Part shown: positions 35,157 through 43,645 of the stretch, one piece after another
How positions within the stretch are numbered: the first letter of the stretch is position 1
Layout: the number at the start of each line of letters is the position of its first letter
Made by a program: the position numbers and the translations under genes
Notes under the pieces: model-generated
What the model was told of the DNA's origin: nothing
Seen by the model: only the letters and a program-made list of their open reading frames with translations
The model's database searches: none
Origin: Terriglobales bacterium
GTDB lineage: Bacteria > Acidobacteriota > Terriglobia > Terriglobales > Acidobacteriaceae
Length of the DNA stretch: 61,706 bases
NCBI GenBank assembly: GCA_015655585.1
Contig: JAATEV010000117.1
Location: 1 to 61,706 of the forward strand
Reading direction: 5' to 3'

Positions 35157-36218
35157 ATGCCATGCCTTAAGTTGCCGTCTCCAATCTCTCTGCTCGCACG
35201 GCCGATACGGCCTATTGCGCTGGCGACCATCCTGTTTTGCACACTGAAATACGGCACTGCGCAAGACACCCCTGCCATCTCGGGAGGCGTCGGCTTCTTC
35301 TCCAACACGAATGGCGGTAATACGTCATACTCGCCGATTATTTCGCCGCTGGTTATAGCTCCGATTGGCAACCATGTCCTTGTCGAATCACGTGCCACGC
35401 TCACGGAGACATTTTTCCCCAAGGGTGGTGGCCAACCAGACTATGACCACAGCCACTATATTGCGTTGACTTACCTGCAAGGCGACTATGTGGCGAACTC
35501 TCACCTGACAGTTGTTGGCGGAAGTTTTCTGACACCCTTCGGCACATACAACGAGAGACTCTCCCCAATCTGGATCAGCAACTTTCAGGATGGTCCGCTG
35601 ATTACCGGCATTGGAGCGATGGGCACAGGCACTGCACTAGGAGGAGAGATTCGTGGAGTTGCGATCTCTCGCCGCAAGTATTCGCTCAACTACGTGGGAT
35701 ATTTCTCGGCACGTAGCGACAATGAGCAGTTTAATGCTGAACGCTCCGCGGGCGGGCGTGCCAGTCTGTATCTACCGGATCAGCGACTGGAAGTTGGCTT
35801 CTCCTATGGGCGACTGCTACAGGGAACCCAGGAGAACTTCTACGGCACACATGTGTGGTGGGAGCCGAAGGATACTGCGTTTCGTCTGCGCTCAGAGTTC
35901 GCAACCGGCCAGCACGCCTATGGATACTGGCTGGAAGCAGACTACCGCACACAGGCCTTTGGAGGATTGAATAGCTGGGTCGGCCGGTTTGAGCCTGTGT
36001 TCCGAATGCAGCAGACCTTCCGCCGCGATAACATCTCCAGCGATAGCCTGCCCGGCGTGAATACGCAGCGCGCCGACTTTGGACTGGATTACAACCTTCC
36101 GCACAATACGAGAGTTCTCACTAGTTACTCACGGCAATTCTCGTCCAATGGTAATCGCAATATCTGGGAGACAGGAATCGTTTATCGCTTCCTCTTTCCC
36201 GCATGGAAAGGGAAATAG
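35157..36218 (+). CDS. Putative outer-membrane beta-barrel protein
   Basis: 353 residues with a signal sequence ending near KYGTAQ (residue 36) and a mature part made of alternating aromatic/polar strands (YIALTYLQGDYV, LTVVGGSFLTPFGTYNERL, GRASLYLPDQRLEVGFSYGRL), ending IWETGIVYRFLFPAWKGK. Looks like a porin or outer-membrane channel; function unknown. It is divergent from the exopolysaccharide operon and 2 bp before a small cytochrome gene, which suggests a joint role in passing electrons or solutes through the outer membrane (inference). Confidence 0.7.
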   Translation: MPCLKLPSPISLLARPIRPIALATILFCTLKYGTAQDTPAISGGVGFFSNTNGGNTSYSPIISPLVIAPIGNHVLVESRATLTETFFPKGGGQPDYDHSHYIALTYLQGDYVANSHLTVVGGSFLTPFGTYNERLSPIWISNFQDGPLITGIGAMGTGTALGGEIRGVAISRRKYSLNYVGYFSARSDNEQFNAERSAGGRASLYLPDQRLEVGFSYGRLLQGTQENFYGTHVWWEPKDTAFRLRSEFATGQHAYGYWLEADYRTQAFGGLNSWVGRFEPVFRMQQTFRRDNISSDSLPGVNTQRADFGLDYNLPHNTRVLTSYSRQFSSNGNRNIWETGIVYRFLFPAWKGK

Positions 36219-36219
36219 A

Positions 36220-36525
36220 ATGGATAACAGATATCTGATTCGATATATGCTTGCCGCGGGAGTTTTTTTCGTTCCTATGCTTATGCCCCTCCAGGCACAG
36301 ACGATATCTACTTCTTCTCAATCTCAGCTTCGAAAAACCTCGACGCCCCAAAAGCAATACCACAGTGATGGGGAGCGCATCTTCGTTCAAAACTGCTCAC
36401 GATGCCATAATGCACCGGAGGGATTTTCTCCACGTATAACAGGAACGATAGTCCGACACATGCGCACAAGAGCGCAGTTGAGCAAGCATGATGAGCAGGA
36501 ATTGCTGCGTTTCTTTAATCCATAA
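36220..36525 (+). CDS. Small c-type cytochrome
   Basis: 101 residues with an N-terminal signal/anchor (MLAAGVFFVPMLMPLQAQ) and one haem-binding motif, CSRCH, in IFVQNCSRCHNAPEG; Met in VRHMRTRAQLS may be the sixth ligand. The fold after CxxCH is shorter than normal class I cytochromes. ATG 36220 follows the barrel-protein stop directly. Partner unknown; it is the third periplasmic redox protein in or next to the exopolysaccharide locus. Confidence 0.75.
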   Translation: MDNRYLIRYMLAAGVFFVPMLMPLQAQTISTSSQSQLRKTSTPQKQYHSDGERIFVQNCSRCHNAPEGFSPRITGTIVRHMRTRAQLSKHDEQELLRFFNP

Positions 36526-36552
36526 AACAATATATAGAGAGTTCGTTACGAA

Positions 36553-36594
36553 GCTATGTAAGAACGCTCTCCGCGCGGAGCGTTCTTACATAGC
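36553..36594. terminator. Perfect 17-bp stem bidirectional terminator
   Basis: GCTATGTAAGAACGCTC, eight-nt loop TCCGCGCG, then the exact complement GAGCGTTCTTACATAGC. Sits between convergent cytochrome and PhyH genes. No strong T-run follows. Confidence 0.7.
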
Positions 36595-36668
36595 CGATCA
36601 ATTCACTCGTGTTTATACGCGTGTTTGAGAGTTCATATTTGTCTTTGGAAATTTCCCGGAATATGGCC

Positions 36669-37607
36669 TCATACAAGCTGGCTTGCCATACGAGCATAGC
36701 GAGCGCGCTGCGTGGGGGTTTCTGCACTCATTGCAAGCTGTTCCAATTCTTCTCGCGTTGGCTTTAACGTGAGAGGAAGTTTTTTCCAGTAGTACTGAAG
36801 ATTTTTTGACTGCCAGTTTTCGTATGTCTTCTCCCACGATTTCCCTGACTCTCCAGCGAAGACAAGGTTCGAAGGATTGAGAACTCGGCGTGAATCCTGA
36901 AATCTGCAATCGATCGAGATGCGCATACGGTGAGAGATGTTGGGAGCGGCAGAATGGACTGTCAGGCTATGAAAGATCAGCACATCTCCTGCGTTGACCT
37001 GTCCTCCGGTCCATTCGTCCTCAGCAATGTCATCCTGAGGGATCTCTGGGACGTGCAGGTTCTCCCGTTGATGCTCAATAATTCCGTGACGATGCGATCC
37101 TTCAAAGATACGCAGAGGTCCAACATTGATAGGACAATCATGCAGAGGAATCCATACGGTATAGAACTCCGGATCGCCACCCATAAACTCGTAATCCTGA
37201 TGCGCGTGAGTGACAAGGCGCTCGCAGTTAGGGAAGATGAGACGTCCAATAGGCTTGGGATGTACCAGAACCTGATCGCCAGAGATGTACTCCATCACCT
37301 TCTTGAGTGCTGGGTGATGAGGAAGAGCGTGAAATGACTCCAGGTTGAATACCTCCTGATAAGTCTTCTTGAAGATCGGATCAGGGTCACCATAAGCAGC
37401 GCCTCCAGCGGGGATGCAATCGAATGGAGCACTGTCAAGGGACAGCCATCCGGCCTTGGATAGAACGTCGGTAACATCCGACAGAACTGCTCGAACGGCA
37501 GGCAGGGGAATTAACTGACGAACGAGGACATATCCCCTGATTTCGAGCCCGTCTTTCAGTGTTGATGGCGAAAGACTGTCTGATTGAACATCATGAAAAG
37601 ATTTCAT
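36669..37607 (-). CDS. Phytanoyl-CoA dioxygenase (PhyH) family oxygenase
   Basis: 312-residue Fe(II)/2-oxoglutarate-dependent oxygenase. Iron ligands His136-x-Asp138 (in THAHQDYEFMGG) and distal His218 (LTVHSAAPN), with Arg229 (HRMRISIDCRF) for 2-oxoglutarate. FEGSHRHG and GDVLIFHSLTVHSA are family hallmarks. Hydroxylates or otherwise oxidises a small molecule; it could be a tailoring enzyme of the adjacent cluster. Preceded by its own TGAC box, 98 nt from ATG. Confidence 0.88.
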   Translation of the reverse strand: MKSFHDVQSDSLSPSTLKDGLEIRGYVLVRQLIPLPAVRAVLSDVTDVLSKAGWLSLDSAPFDCIPAGGAAYGDPDPIFKKTYQEVFNLESFHALPHHPALKKVMEYISGDQVLVHPKPIGRLIFPNCERLVTHAHQDYEFMGGDPEFYTVWIPLHDCPINVGPLRIFEGSHRHGIIEHQRENLHVPEIPQDDIAEDEWTGGQVNAGDVLIFHSLTVHSAAPNISHRMRISIDCRFQDSRRVLNPSNLVFAGESGKSWEKTYENWQSKNLQYYWKKLPLTLKPTREELEQLAMSAETPTQRARYARMASQLV

Positions 37608-37704
37608 TTCAATACACCTCTTCGGGCGCCATATCGCACAAGGCCCACTGTATCCACGCTAGCGAAGACCGAGTTACATGATGTCTCGCGATCTTTTACT
37701 GCTT

Positions 37705-37730
37705 GTCAGTTCTTTGTCACTTCCGATTCA
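37705..37730 (-). promoter_or_regulatory. TGAC box for the PhyH gene
   Basis: GTCA at 37705 and 37716, and TTCA at 37727 on the plus strand (11-bp steps): TGAA, TGAC, TGAC in gene orientation, units TGACAAAGAAC and TGACAAGCAGT. Confidence 0.65.
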
Positions 37731-37750
37731 CAAGAGCGGTTGCTATTCGA

Positions 37751-37776
37751 TGACAATTGTCTGACCATGCCATGAC
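37751..37776 (+). promoter_or_regulatory. Perfect triple TGAC box for the HPr-kinase-like gene
   Basis: TGAC at 37751, 37762 and 37773, units TGACAATTGTC, TGACCATGCCA, TGACACCCAAG, reading towards the plus-strand gene. Back to back with the PhyH box 20 bp to the left. Confidence 0.75.
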
Positions 37777-37827
37777 ACCCAAGCCCATGAGATAAGTACT
37801 CTTGCTATAGCTACTAACAAATGGTCC

Positions 37828-38856
37828 ATGCATGGGAACGACATCGCTGACATGACAGAGATCTTGATTCATCCAGCCGCAGAGAAATCGAGTTCTACGC
37901 GTCCTCAAGAAGCTTTACTCTCCGATATGGATCTACCTATCAGAAAACGCTTCTTCCCGCTTGGATTTGCCGTAGATATCCTGACGAATCGGCACGAGTT
38001 GCTGGAAGCAGCGGATGCCAGCTTTGGGCATAGCGCTCTCAGGCATGGCAGCGCACAGATCCAGATCAGATTCGGCGTCAGCGAAGGAAAGAACAGGCAG
38101 TTAGCACCTTCTCCTATACGCCGGGAGTACAACCATCTGTACTTGATGGTGGCGGATGCGGAGAACCAGGCTGTACTCGATCTGCGCACAAGAGAAAACT
38201 TTGTCTGGCTGAATGAAGCTACGGTAAAAAATGCTCTCTATCTACGACACAACTTCCTGGAGAAGGTGGTCTACCTGCTGCTCGGAGCTTCGGTTGTCAC
38301 CGATATTCATGCCGGATGTGTCAGCAAGCATGGGAAGGGCATCCTTCTCTGTGGAGATTCGGGAGCTGGAAAATCGACGCTTTCCTATGGGTGCGCGCGT
38401 GCCGGGTGGACTTACACCTCGGACGATACCTGCTATCTCATTAATGCCACCGAAGAGCCGCGAGTGATTGGGCACTCGCATAGGATACGCTTTCGGCCTG
38501 CTGCAAAAGCTCTCTTCCCTGAACTCCATGAACGCGAGATTTCGCCACGCATGGAAGGAAAGCCATCCATTGAGGTTTTAGTGTCAGAATTGCCCGTTCT
38601 CTCCACTGCTAACGAGGCCAACGTTCACGCGGTGATTTATTTACGCCGCTCGCCATCCATCCGGCCTGCATTGACGCAATTGCCTGCCGGCAGCGCTGCA
38701 CGGAAGATATCGGAGGAGCTGTATTCTACTGGTGAAATTCGCGCAATGCATGAGGGGACACTGCAGAAGCTTGCGAGGACTCCGGCATTTGAGCTGCATT
38801 ACGATAATCTTGAGGAGGCTATTTCTCAGTTAGATCTATTGGTAGCGACCTTGTAA
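37828..38856 (+). CDS. HPr-kinase-like P-loop protein
   Basis: 342 residues. The C-terminal half carries an HprK-type nucleotide site: HAGCVSKHGKGILLCGDSGAGKST with the P-loop GDSGAGKST at 176-184, followed by TYTSDDTCYL, which supplies the Mg-binding aspartates. It lacks the HPr-phosphorylation N-terminal domain, as do the many HprK-like proteins found in polysaccharide and lasso/peptide clusters, whose function is unresolved. No Shine-Dalgarno is clear; ATG at 37852 or 37927 are alternatives. Confidence 0.82.
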   Translation: MHGNDIADMTEILIHPAAEKSSSTRPQEALLSDMDLPIRKRFFPLGFAVDILTNRHELLEAADASFGHSALRHGSAQIQIRFGVSEGKNRQLAPSPIRREYNHLYLMVADAENQAVLDLRTRENFVWLNEATVKNALYLRHNFLEKVVYLLLGASVVTDIHAGCVSKHGKGILLCGDSGAGKSTLSYGCARAGWTYTSDDTCYLINATEEPRVIGHSHRIRFRPAAKALFPELHEREISPRMEGKPSIEVLVSELPVLSTANEANVHAVIYLRRSPSIRPALTQLPAGSAARKISEELYSTGEIRAMHEGTLQKLARTPAFELHYDNLEEAISQLDLLVATL

Positions 38857-38896
38857 GAAAAGGGAAAGGGTATATAGAGCATTCTTTTAATCTGCC

Positions 38897-41035
38897 TCAG
38901 GGTATGACCTTTCTCCGTGAGATTGCAGTGAACCAGATACTACGACCACAATCGCTGCTGTATAGAAGCGTCTTGGAATCACTCTCCCATGATGGCTGAA
39001 TTTGATTGCAAGGCACATTCGCTATTCTGCTAATCGCTCCACTGTGTTCGTCACGCAGCCAAAGATTCCAAAAACCATGATCGAGATGTGAATAGGCCAT
39101 CCAGCGCCCGTCCGGGGAGAAAGATGGATAACGTGAATCCGTCATGGAGAGGGTAGATAGTCGATGGGTAGAATCGGTGATAAATATTTGAGGTCGATCG
39201 TCATTCTTGATAGCAGCTACGGCGAATTTATCTTCGGAGAGAAATGACGCCTCGTACACATTCCACCGAGGAGGCGTGAGAATCTCTTCCATGGAACGCG
39301 TACGAAAGCTTCTCCTCATCACTAAACTCGCACGCCCACGATTATCGCGAAGAAAAGCCAGATCCCGACCATCACGCGAGAGCATGGGATCGTGAGCATT
39401 CTCGACAACGACCCTGAATTTGTCCAATGCATCTAAAATCTGAGAAGAATTCGGTATAGGTGTTTTAGACGAAGCAGTTGAGACGCGTTCGATGAGGACG
39501 TTTCCATCGGTCGCCGTGAAAGAAAGAATATCCTCCGGCACGCTATCCCAAGGGATAGCGTAAGCATCAAATCTCTGCGTAGACTTTGTAACTAACTGGT
39601 ATCCAGACAAACTGAAGCGAATGAAATGCAACTCATTCCCGAGCATACGGGGACTTGTATTAGCAAATCCCTGCACGTTTAGCGGTATGCGATAGTTGTA
39701 TTCTTTGCGTTCACCTTGTTCAAGAAGAAATGAAGAGCGAATATTCAGGATAACGAATGCAATTATCGCTGCTCCCCATACATATCGGGTCCGGGTCGGT
39801 CTCTCCTCTGCTACAGGTAGGCCTCTCCTTTGGAGAACATAGAGTCCGAGGACAATAGCCAGCATAAGTGGAAGACGAGGAACATACCAGAGCAATGCAA
39901 GGCCCTGCGGATGCTCCGGAACCGGAAGCGGAAATCCTATTCCAAGATAGATTGCCAGTAGTACGGTGAGCCACTTGTAGCTACGATCCTGCAACAAGAT
40001 GGAGGCGATAACACATACAGGGAAAATCATCAGGACGAAGTTATAAGAGGCAGGGATGGTTGATATGGCGAGCGAAGCCGTCAGGAGCGAAGACCACTCT
40101 AGAAGAACTCCCTTCGGGCTTTCATCTCCGCGACGAATAAGCAGGACAGATGGCGCCAAAATCAGCATGGGAAGTACTGACGCGAGCACTGCATATACAA
40201 GCGGCCAGGAATACCAGGGATCTGGGTTCCACTGAGGCTCCGAAAGAAAAAGACAGTGCAGGATGCCAGATATTGAAGCTGTAGTCGTGTAAGTGCCGAG
40301 TCCTTCACCATGCATCACCCATGGAAGAATCTCGAAGAGCCACACACGATGCGCATTCAGACCAAAGATCGCAAGAGAAAGACCTGTGGCAAGACACGCA
40401 GTGATAACCCCGGATGCCAGAGCTCCCCAATCTCGTCGACGCAGGAAAAATAAGAACAGTAGCAGCGGGAAGATTTTGCATATTCCGGCGATAGCGACCA
40501 ATGCTCCGGCGAGAGACCGGTATCCTCGAAGGTAACTTAGACAGGCAGCGAGGATAAGAAACAAGAGAAAGATGTAGAACTGCCCGTACAGCAGGTTTCG
40601 ATAAAGAGGGAAACTCAGGAAGATCGCGAGTGCGATCCTTCCAGGATGAAGTCTGGTGAGAGAGTGCAGTATCCACGCAATCGGAATAAGTAGAACGAGG
40701 TTCAACAGTATCCAGATATGCTTCGCAGTGAGGACCCCGAAGAAGGTCAAGGGCAAGAAGATCAATGTTGAGAACGGCGTGATAGGGAGTAACCCAATAA
40801 CTCGGATGTCGAGTGCGCCATAGTCCTTCTGACGTTGAATCCAACTCCATTCATACATGCGCGAAGTGTCGACACCTCCGTGAGCCAGCCTTGCGGCCAG
40901 ATAGTAATTTGGGAAATCAGTATTGAGTGTTCTCCAGGCGTGAGGAAGACTATGCACACAGAAGAAAAGAATGGCGATGAAGAGCAACGAGCGCTCTGCC
41001 CACACTGCGATAGTTAACCTGGATCGGGAGGACAT
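38897..41035 (-). CDS. GT87-like mannosyltransferase fused to a TolB-like beta-propeller
   Basis: 712 residues. The N-terminal part (about 1-420) is a polytopic GT87/DUF2029-type glycosyltransferase: TDFPNYYLAARLAHGGVDTSRMYEW, then about ten TM helices with FLSFPLYRNLLYGQFYIFLLFLILA. After a final TM helix (about 415-435) the chain continues outside the membrane into TolB/WD40-like blades (DPMLSRDGRDLAFLRDN, YPSFSPDGRWMAYSHLDHGFWNLW, QPSWESDSKTLLYSSD). ATG 41035 is chosen because a GTG at 41074 would lie within the TGAC box. The fusion is unusual. Confidence 0.82.
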   Translation of the reverse strand: MSSRSRLTIAVWAERSLLFIAILFFCVHSLPHAWRTLNTDFPNYYLAARLAHGGVDTSRMYEWSWIQRQKDYGALDIRVIGLLPITPFSTLIFLPLTFFGVLTAKHIWILLNLVLLIPIAWILHSLTRLHPGRIALAIFLSFPLYRNLLYGQFYIFLLFLILAACLSYLRGYRSLAGALVAIAGICKIFPLLLFLFFLRRRDWGALASGVITACLATGLSLAIFGLNAHRVWLFEILPWVMHGEGLGTYTTTASISGILHCLFLSEPQWNPDPWYSWPLVYAVLASVLPMLILAPSVLLIRRGDESPKGVLLEWSSLLTASLAISTIPASYNFVLMIFPVCVIASILLQDRSYKWLTVLLAIYLGIGFPLPVPEHPQGLALLWYVPRLPLMLAIVLGLYVLQRRGLPVAEERPTRTRYVWGAAIIAFVILNIRSSFLLEQGERKEYNYRIPLNVQGFANTSPRMLGNELHFIRFSLSGYQLVTKSTQRFDAYAIPWDSVPEDILSFTATDGNVLIERVSTASSKTPIPNSSQILDALDKFRVVVENAHDPMLSRDGRDLAFLRDNRGRASLVMRRSFRTRSMEEILTPPRWNVYEASFLSEDKFAVAAIKNDDRPQIFITDSTHRLSTLSMTDSRYPSFSPDGRWMAYSHLDHGFWNLWLRDEHSGAISRIANVPCNQIQPSWESDSKTLLYSSDCGRSIWFTAISRRKVIP

Positions 41036-41069
41036 CGTTTTAGCATAGAAACCAACCTCATAGTGATTT

Positions 41070-41095
41070 GTCACCTACTTGTCAGACTGTGGTCA
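41070..41095 (-). promoter_or_regulatory. Perfect triple TGAC box overlapping the GT1 stop codon
   Basis: GTCA at 41070, 41081 and 41092, reading towards the GT87 gene. TATGCT (41047-41042 on the minus strand) starts 22 nt after the last TGAC and would place the transcript start at or near the ATG at 41035, i.e. a leaderless message. Confidence 0.75.
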
Positions 41096-42371
41096 TCCTT
41101 CTTTCCTGCAAAGGTAGGGCCTGTCTATGGCTTGCGAGCCTCTCTTCCAAGATGGACGCCGCCTGTGAGGTTCCATGAAGATGTTGGAGTTGTCCCTGTA
41201 TCGCTCTTGCTGCTTCCCGATAGTGTGTCTCTGCTCTGAGTTTTAGCAATGCTGCACGAATCCTCTCTGACGAGCGATCCTGCGAAGGCAGTACCTCGGC
41301 GACACCCAGTCTTTCCAGACGGGCAGCAACTGCTGGCTGATCCAATGCGATAGGCAAAGCCAGCATTGGCTTGCCCTGCAGCAGTGTTTCAAGTGCCGTA
41401 TTTGGCCCTGCGTGCGTGATGATGATATCTGCCATCTTGAGGAGATCAAGTTGTGGCGCATTCTCGACTACCAGAGGATTCCCCGGAAGATTTATGAACG
41501 ATTCGAGGTTGCGCCGCCCACCCAGGCTAATGACGAGTTGCAGATTGAGTCCGACACATGCCGAAGCAATGCGATGATAAATCTCGGGATCGGCCTTCCG
41601 AGTGGTTCCCAGCGAGGCATAGATCAGAGGTTGGCCATTGAGTCTCTGCCAGGGGAACTCCACCTGAGAGCGTCCAGCCTTATCAACGAATGGTCCGGTA
41701 TAGAAGAATCGGGTAGGCAATTTCTGATGCGGAGTGGCGAGACATCTCGGCCATTGCGTAATATGTGCTAGCTCGGGAAAGGTCTCTCCTATGCTAGTAA
41801 CCGGTCCTAGTCCGACCTTGCGGCGATGGCGGTCGAGAAGTCGCCTCACAGGACCTCTCATGTGATAGATCGAGACTTCGAAGATATGCGACTGGAGACG
41901 TTCCTGCCATGAACACTGTGGAAGAAATGATGGAGGCGCAGCCCACCCAAAGTTATGAGGCATGGAGGTCGAGATTACAAAATATGGAATCTGCAATATC
42001 TCCGCCGCAGTGGGTCCGGCAAGCGTAATCTCTCCCATGAGAAGCGTATCGACTCCTGCAACAGCAATAGCTACGAGATATTCGCGCAGATACGTGCCAA
42101 TCTCCCGGTCGAGGTGTCGAAGCCTGGTGCGTGTCTCTTCGATCCATCCAGGCTTCTGATTCGTTGCTGACTTGTCATGGCTGGGTATCTGCGCGATGCC
42201 CGACACGTCTATCGGAAAGAATCCAAGACCGAACTGGAGAATTTTTGCCTCGTATTCAGGAGCAAGGAAAAATGTGACGCGGTGACCTCGCGACACCAAC
42301 TCCTGCGACAGCGCGATCAAAGGATTGAGATGACCTGAGCCTTGATAGGAAAGAACACCGAAATGCGCCAC
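41082..42371 (-). CDS. GT1 family glycosyltransferase (MGT/CrtX-like)
   Basis: 429 residues, GT-B fold, UDP-glycosyltransferase-like: N-terminal FGVLSYQGSGHLNPLIALSQELVSRGH, acceptor domain, and the donor-binding signature ITHAGPNTALETLLQGKPMLALPIALDQPAVAARL with the conserved H-A-G-x-x-T and D-Q. Enzymes of this kind glycosylate small hydrophobic acceptors such as macrolides or carotenoids, not polysaccharide. GTG start shares one base with the TAG of the amidohydrolase (TAGTG). Confidence 0.9.
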   Translation of the reverse strand: MAHFGVLSYQGSGHLNPLIALSQELVSRGHRVTFFLAPEYEAKILQFGLGFFPIDVSGIAQIPSHDKSATNQKPGWIEETRTRLRHLDREIGTYLREYLVAIAVAGVDTLLMGEITLAGPTAAEILQIPYFVISTSMPHNFGWAAPPSFLPQCSWQERLQSHIFEVSIYHMRGPVRRLLDRHRRKVGLGPVTSIGETFPELAHITQWPRCLATPHQKLPTRFFYTGPFVDKAGRSQVEFPWQRLNGQPLIYASLGTTRKADPEIYHRIASACVGLNLQLVISLGGRRNLESFINLPGNPLVVENAPQLDLLKMADIIITHAGPNTALETLLQGKPMLALPIALDQPAVAARLERLGVAEVLPSQDRSSERIRAALLKLRAETHYREAARAIQGQLQHLHGTSQAASILEERLASHRQALPLQERRMTTV

Positions 42372-43645
42372 TATGTCCTCTCCTCAATCTGCAACTTATC
42401 AACTTTTGCATAATCGATAACGCGCCCGCTCAGACGCACCATCCCCACTCCGAGACAAGCTTCCGCTTGCTGCAAAATTCGTTGAATTGGCGCACGTAGC
42501 CAACGGATGCGCCCTTCTATCCAGAGCGGCTCCATCCCTTGCTTGACTGCCAGCGGAAGAAGACTCCATACATCGTCCGAAGCCAGGTTGACTTCACCTG
42601 CAATCATCACAAACTCCACATCCCTCCAGGAAAGGGCCTGAAGTCTCGCATGAGGAGGATCGCCATTGTCACGAATCGCTACCAGATCGGCACAGGCTGA
42701 TTCACGGATATTCCCTTCCCCAGCGGTGAGATGCAGGATAGCAGAGGGAATATCCGTGATCATCCGATACGCTTTCTCAGAGGGGATAGCTGTGTTATTG
42801 AGAGCGAACCGCACCTCATCCAGCAAATCACCTATCGCCGTAAGAGGAGAGTCGTTCCCTAAAGCAACACGCTCCAGCTTGTTTATGCAGTTCACATCTG
42901 GAAGATGCTCATAGAGAAAATGATTCGAAGAAAGACAAATAATCAACGATGCGTGACGCTTCTGCAGCAGTGCGATGCCGTCATCGTCCAATGCCAAGCC
43001 ATGAACGATGACGGTATCCGCATCCAGCACTCCCAATTTGTCTAAAGCACCCAGTTCCGCCTGTGCAAATGCATCGATACCTTCACACCCATGCACAAAA
43101 AAAGCACTACCGGCCGGTGTGGTCATCCACGACTGACGGATATCCGGAGACAGGGCCGGAGAGTGAGCCCATCCATAGTTGCGCAACACCTTGACTGGAT
43201 AGGACCCAGAGTGCAGCACAGGCCAGGGTGAATCGTGATGACATACAGTTGTGACGCCGCATAAAAGATTGCGTATGCCTCCCCACAAGAGTCGAATATT
43301 CCTTGGTACAGAGTTGAAATGAGAGATGACCGACGGCATAGTTGCGTGGATATCGTCTCCCCACTCAACATAGTTCCTGTAAGGAGGATTCCCTAGTCTG
43401 GGGTGCAACGCGTATTGCAGATGATCGTGTGCATTGATGAAACCGGGGAGCAGGAGAAATCCGGCAAGGTCCATCTCTACTTCAGATGTACAGGGTGTTA
43501 TGGATGCAGTGTGAAAACGGAGTATTTTCCCATCGGCTATCTTCAGAGAACCATTAACGGCTGTGTGAGCTCCGGTTGCATAACGTGCTCCGTTGATCAC
43601 CATAGTGCCGTCATAGTGTGGCGTACAAACAGGACTAGTAAGCAT
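42371..43645 (-). CDS. Amidohydrolase / nucleobase-deaminase-like enzyme
   Basis: 424 residues of the TrzN/SsnA/guanine-deaminase branch of the amidohydrolase superfamily. Metal site His73-x-His75 in GFINAHDHLQYAL, further ligand His in VIVHGLALDDDG, an Asn/His in LSSNHFLYE and the terminal Asp in LGNDSPLTAIGDLLDEVR. Family reactions are hydrolytic deamination or dechlorination of N-heterocycles. ATG 43645 overlaps the methyltransferase gene by 11 bp; a longer frame upstream is within that gene. Suggests processing of a heterocycle made from GTP (inference). Confidence 0.82.
   Translation of the reverse strand: MLTSPVCTPHYDGTMVINGARYATGAHTAVNGSLKIADGKILRFHTASITPCTSEVEMDLAGFLLLPGFINAHDHLQYALHPRLGNPPYRNYVEWGDDIHATMPSVISHFNSVPRNIRLLWGGIRNLLCGVTTVCHHDSPWPVLHSGSYPVKVLRNYGWAHSPALSPDIRQSWMTTPAGSAFFVHGCEGIDAFAQAELGALDKLGVLDADTVIVHGLALDDDGIALLQKRHASLIICLSSNHFLYEHLPDVNCINKLERVALGNDSPLTAIGDLLDEVRFALNNTAIPSEKAYRMITDIPSAILHLTAGEGNIRESACADLVAIRDNGDPPHARLQALSWRDVEFVMIAGEVNLASDDVWSLLPLAVKQGMEPLWIEGRIRWLRAPIQRILQQAEACLGVGMVRLSGRVIDYAKVDKLQIEERT

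Noticed and set aside
37608-37827. A small gene in the divergent PhyH/HprK gap.
   Set aside because: Short open frames exist, but none has a good start or motif; the space is explained by the two TGAC boxes.
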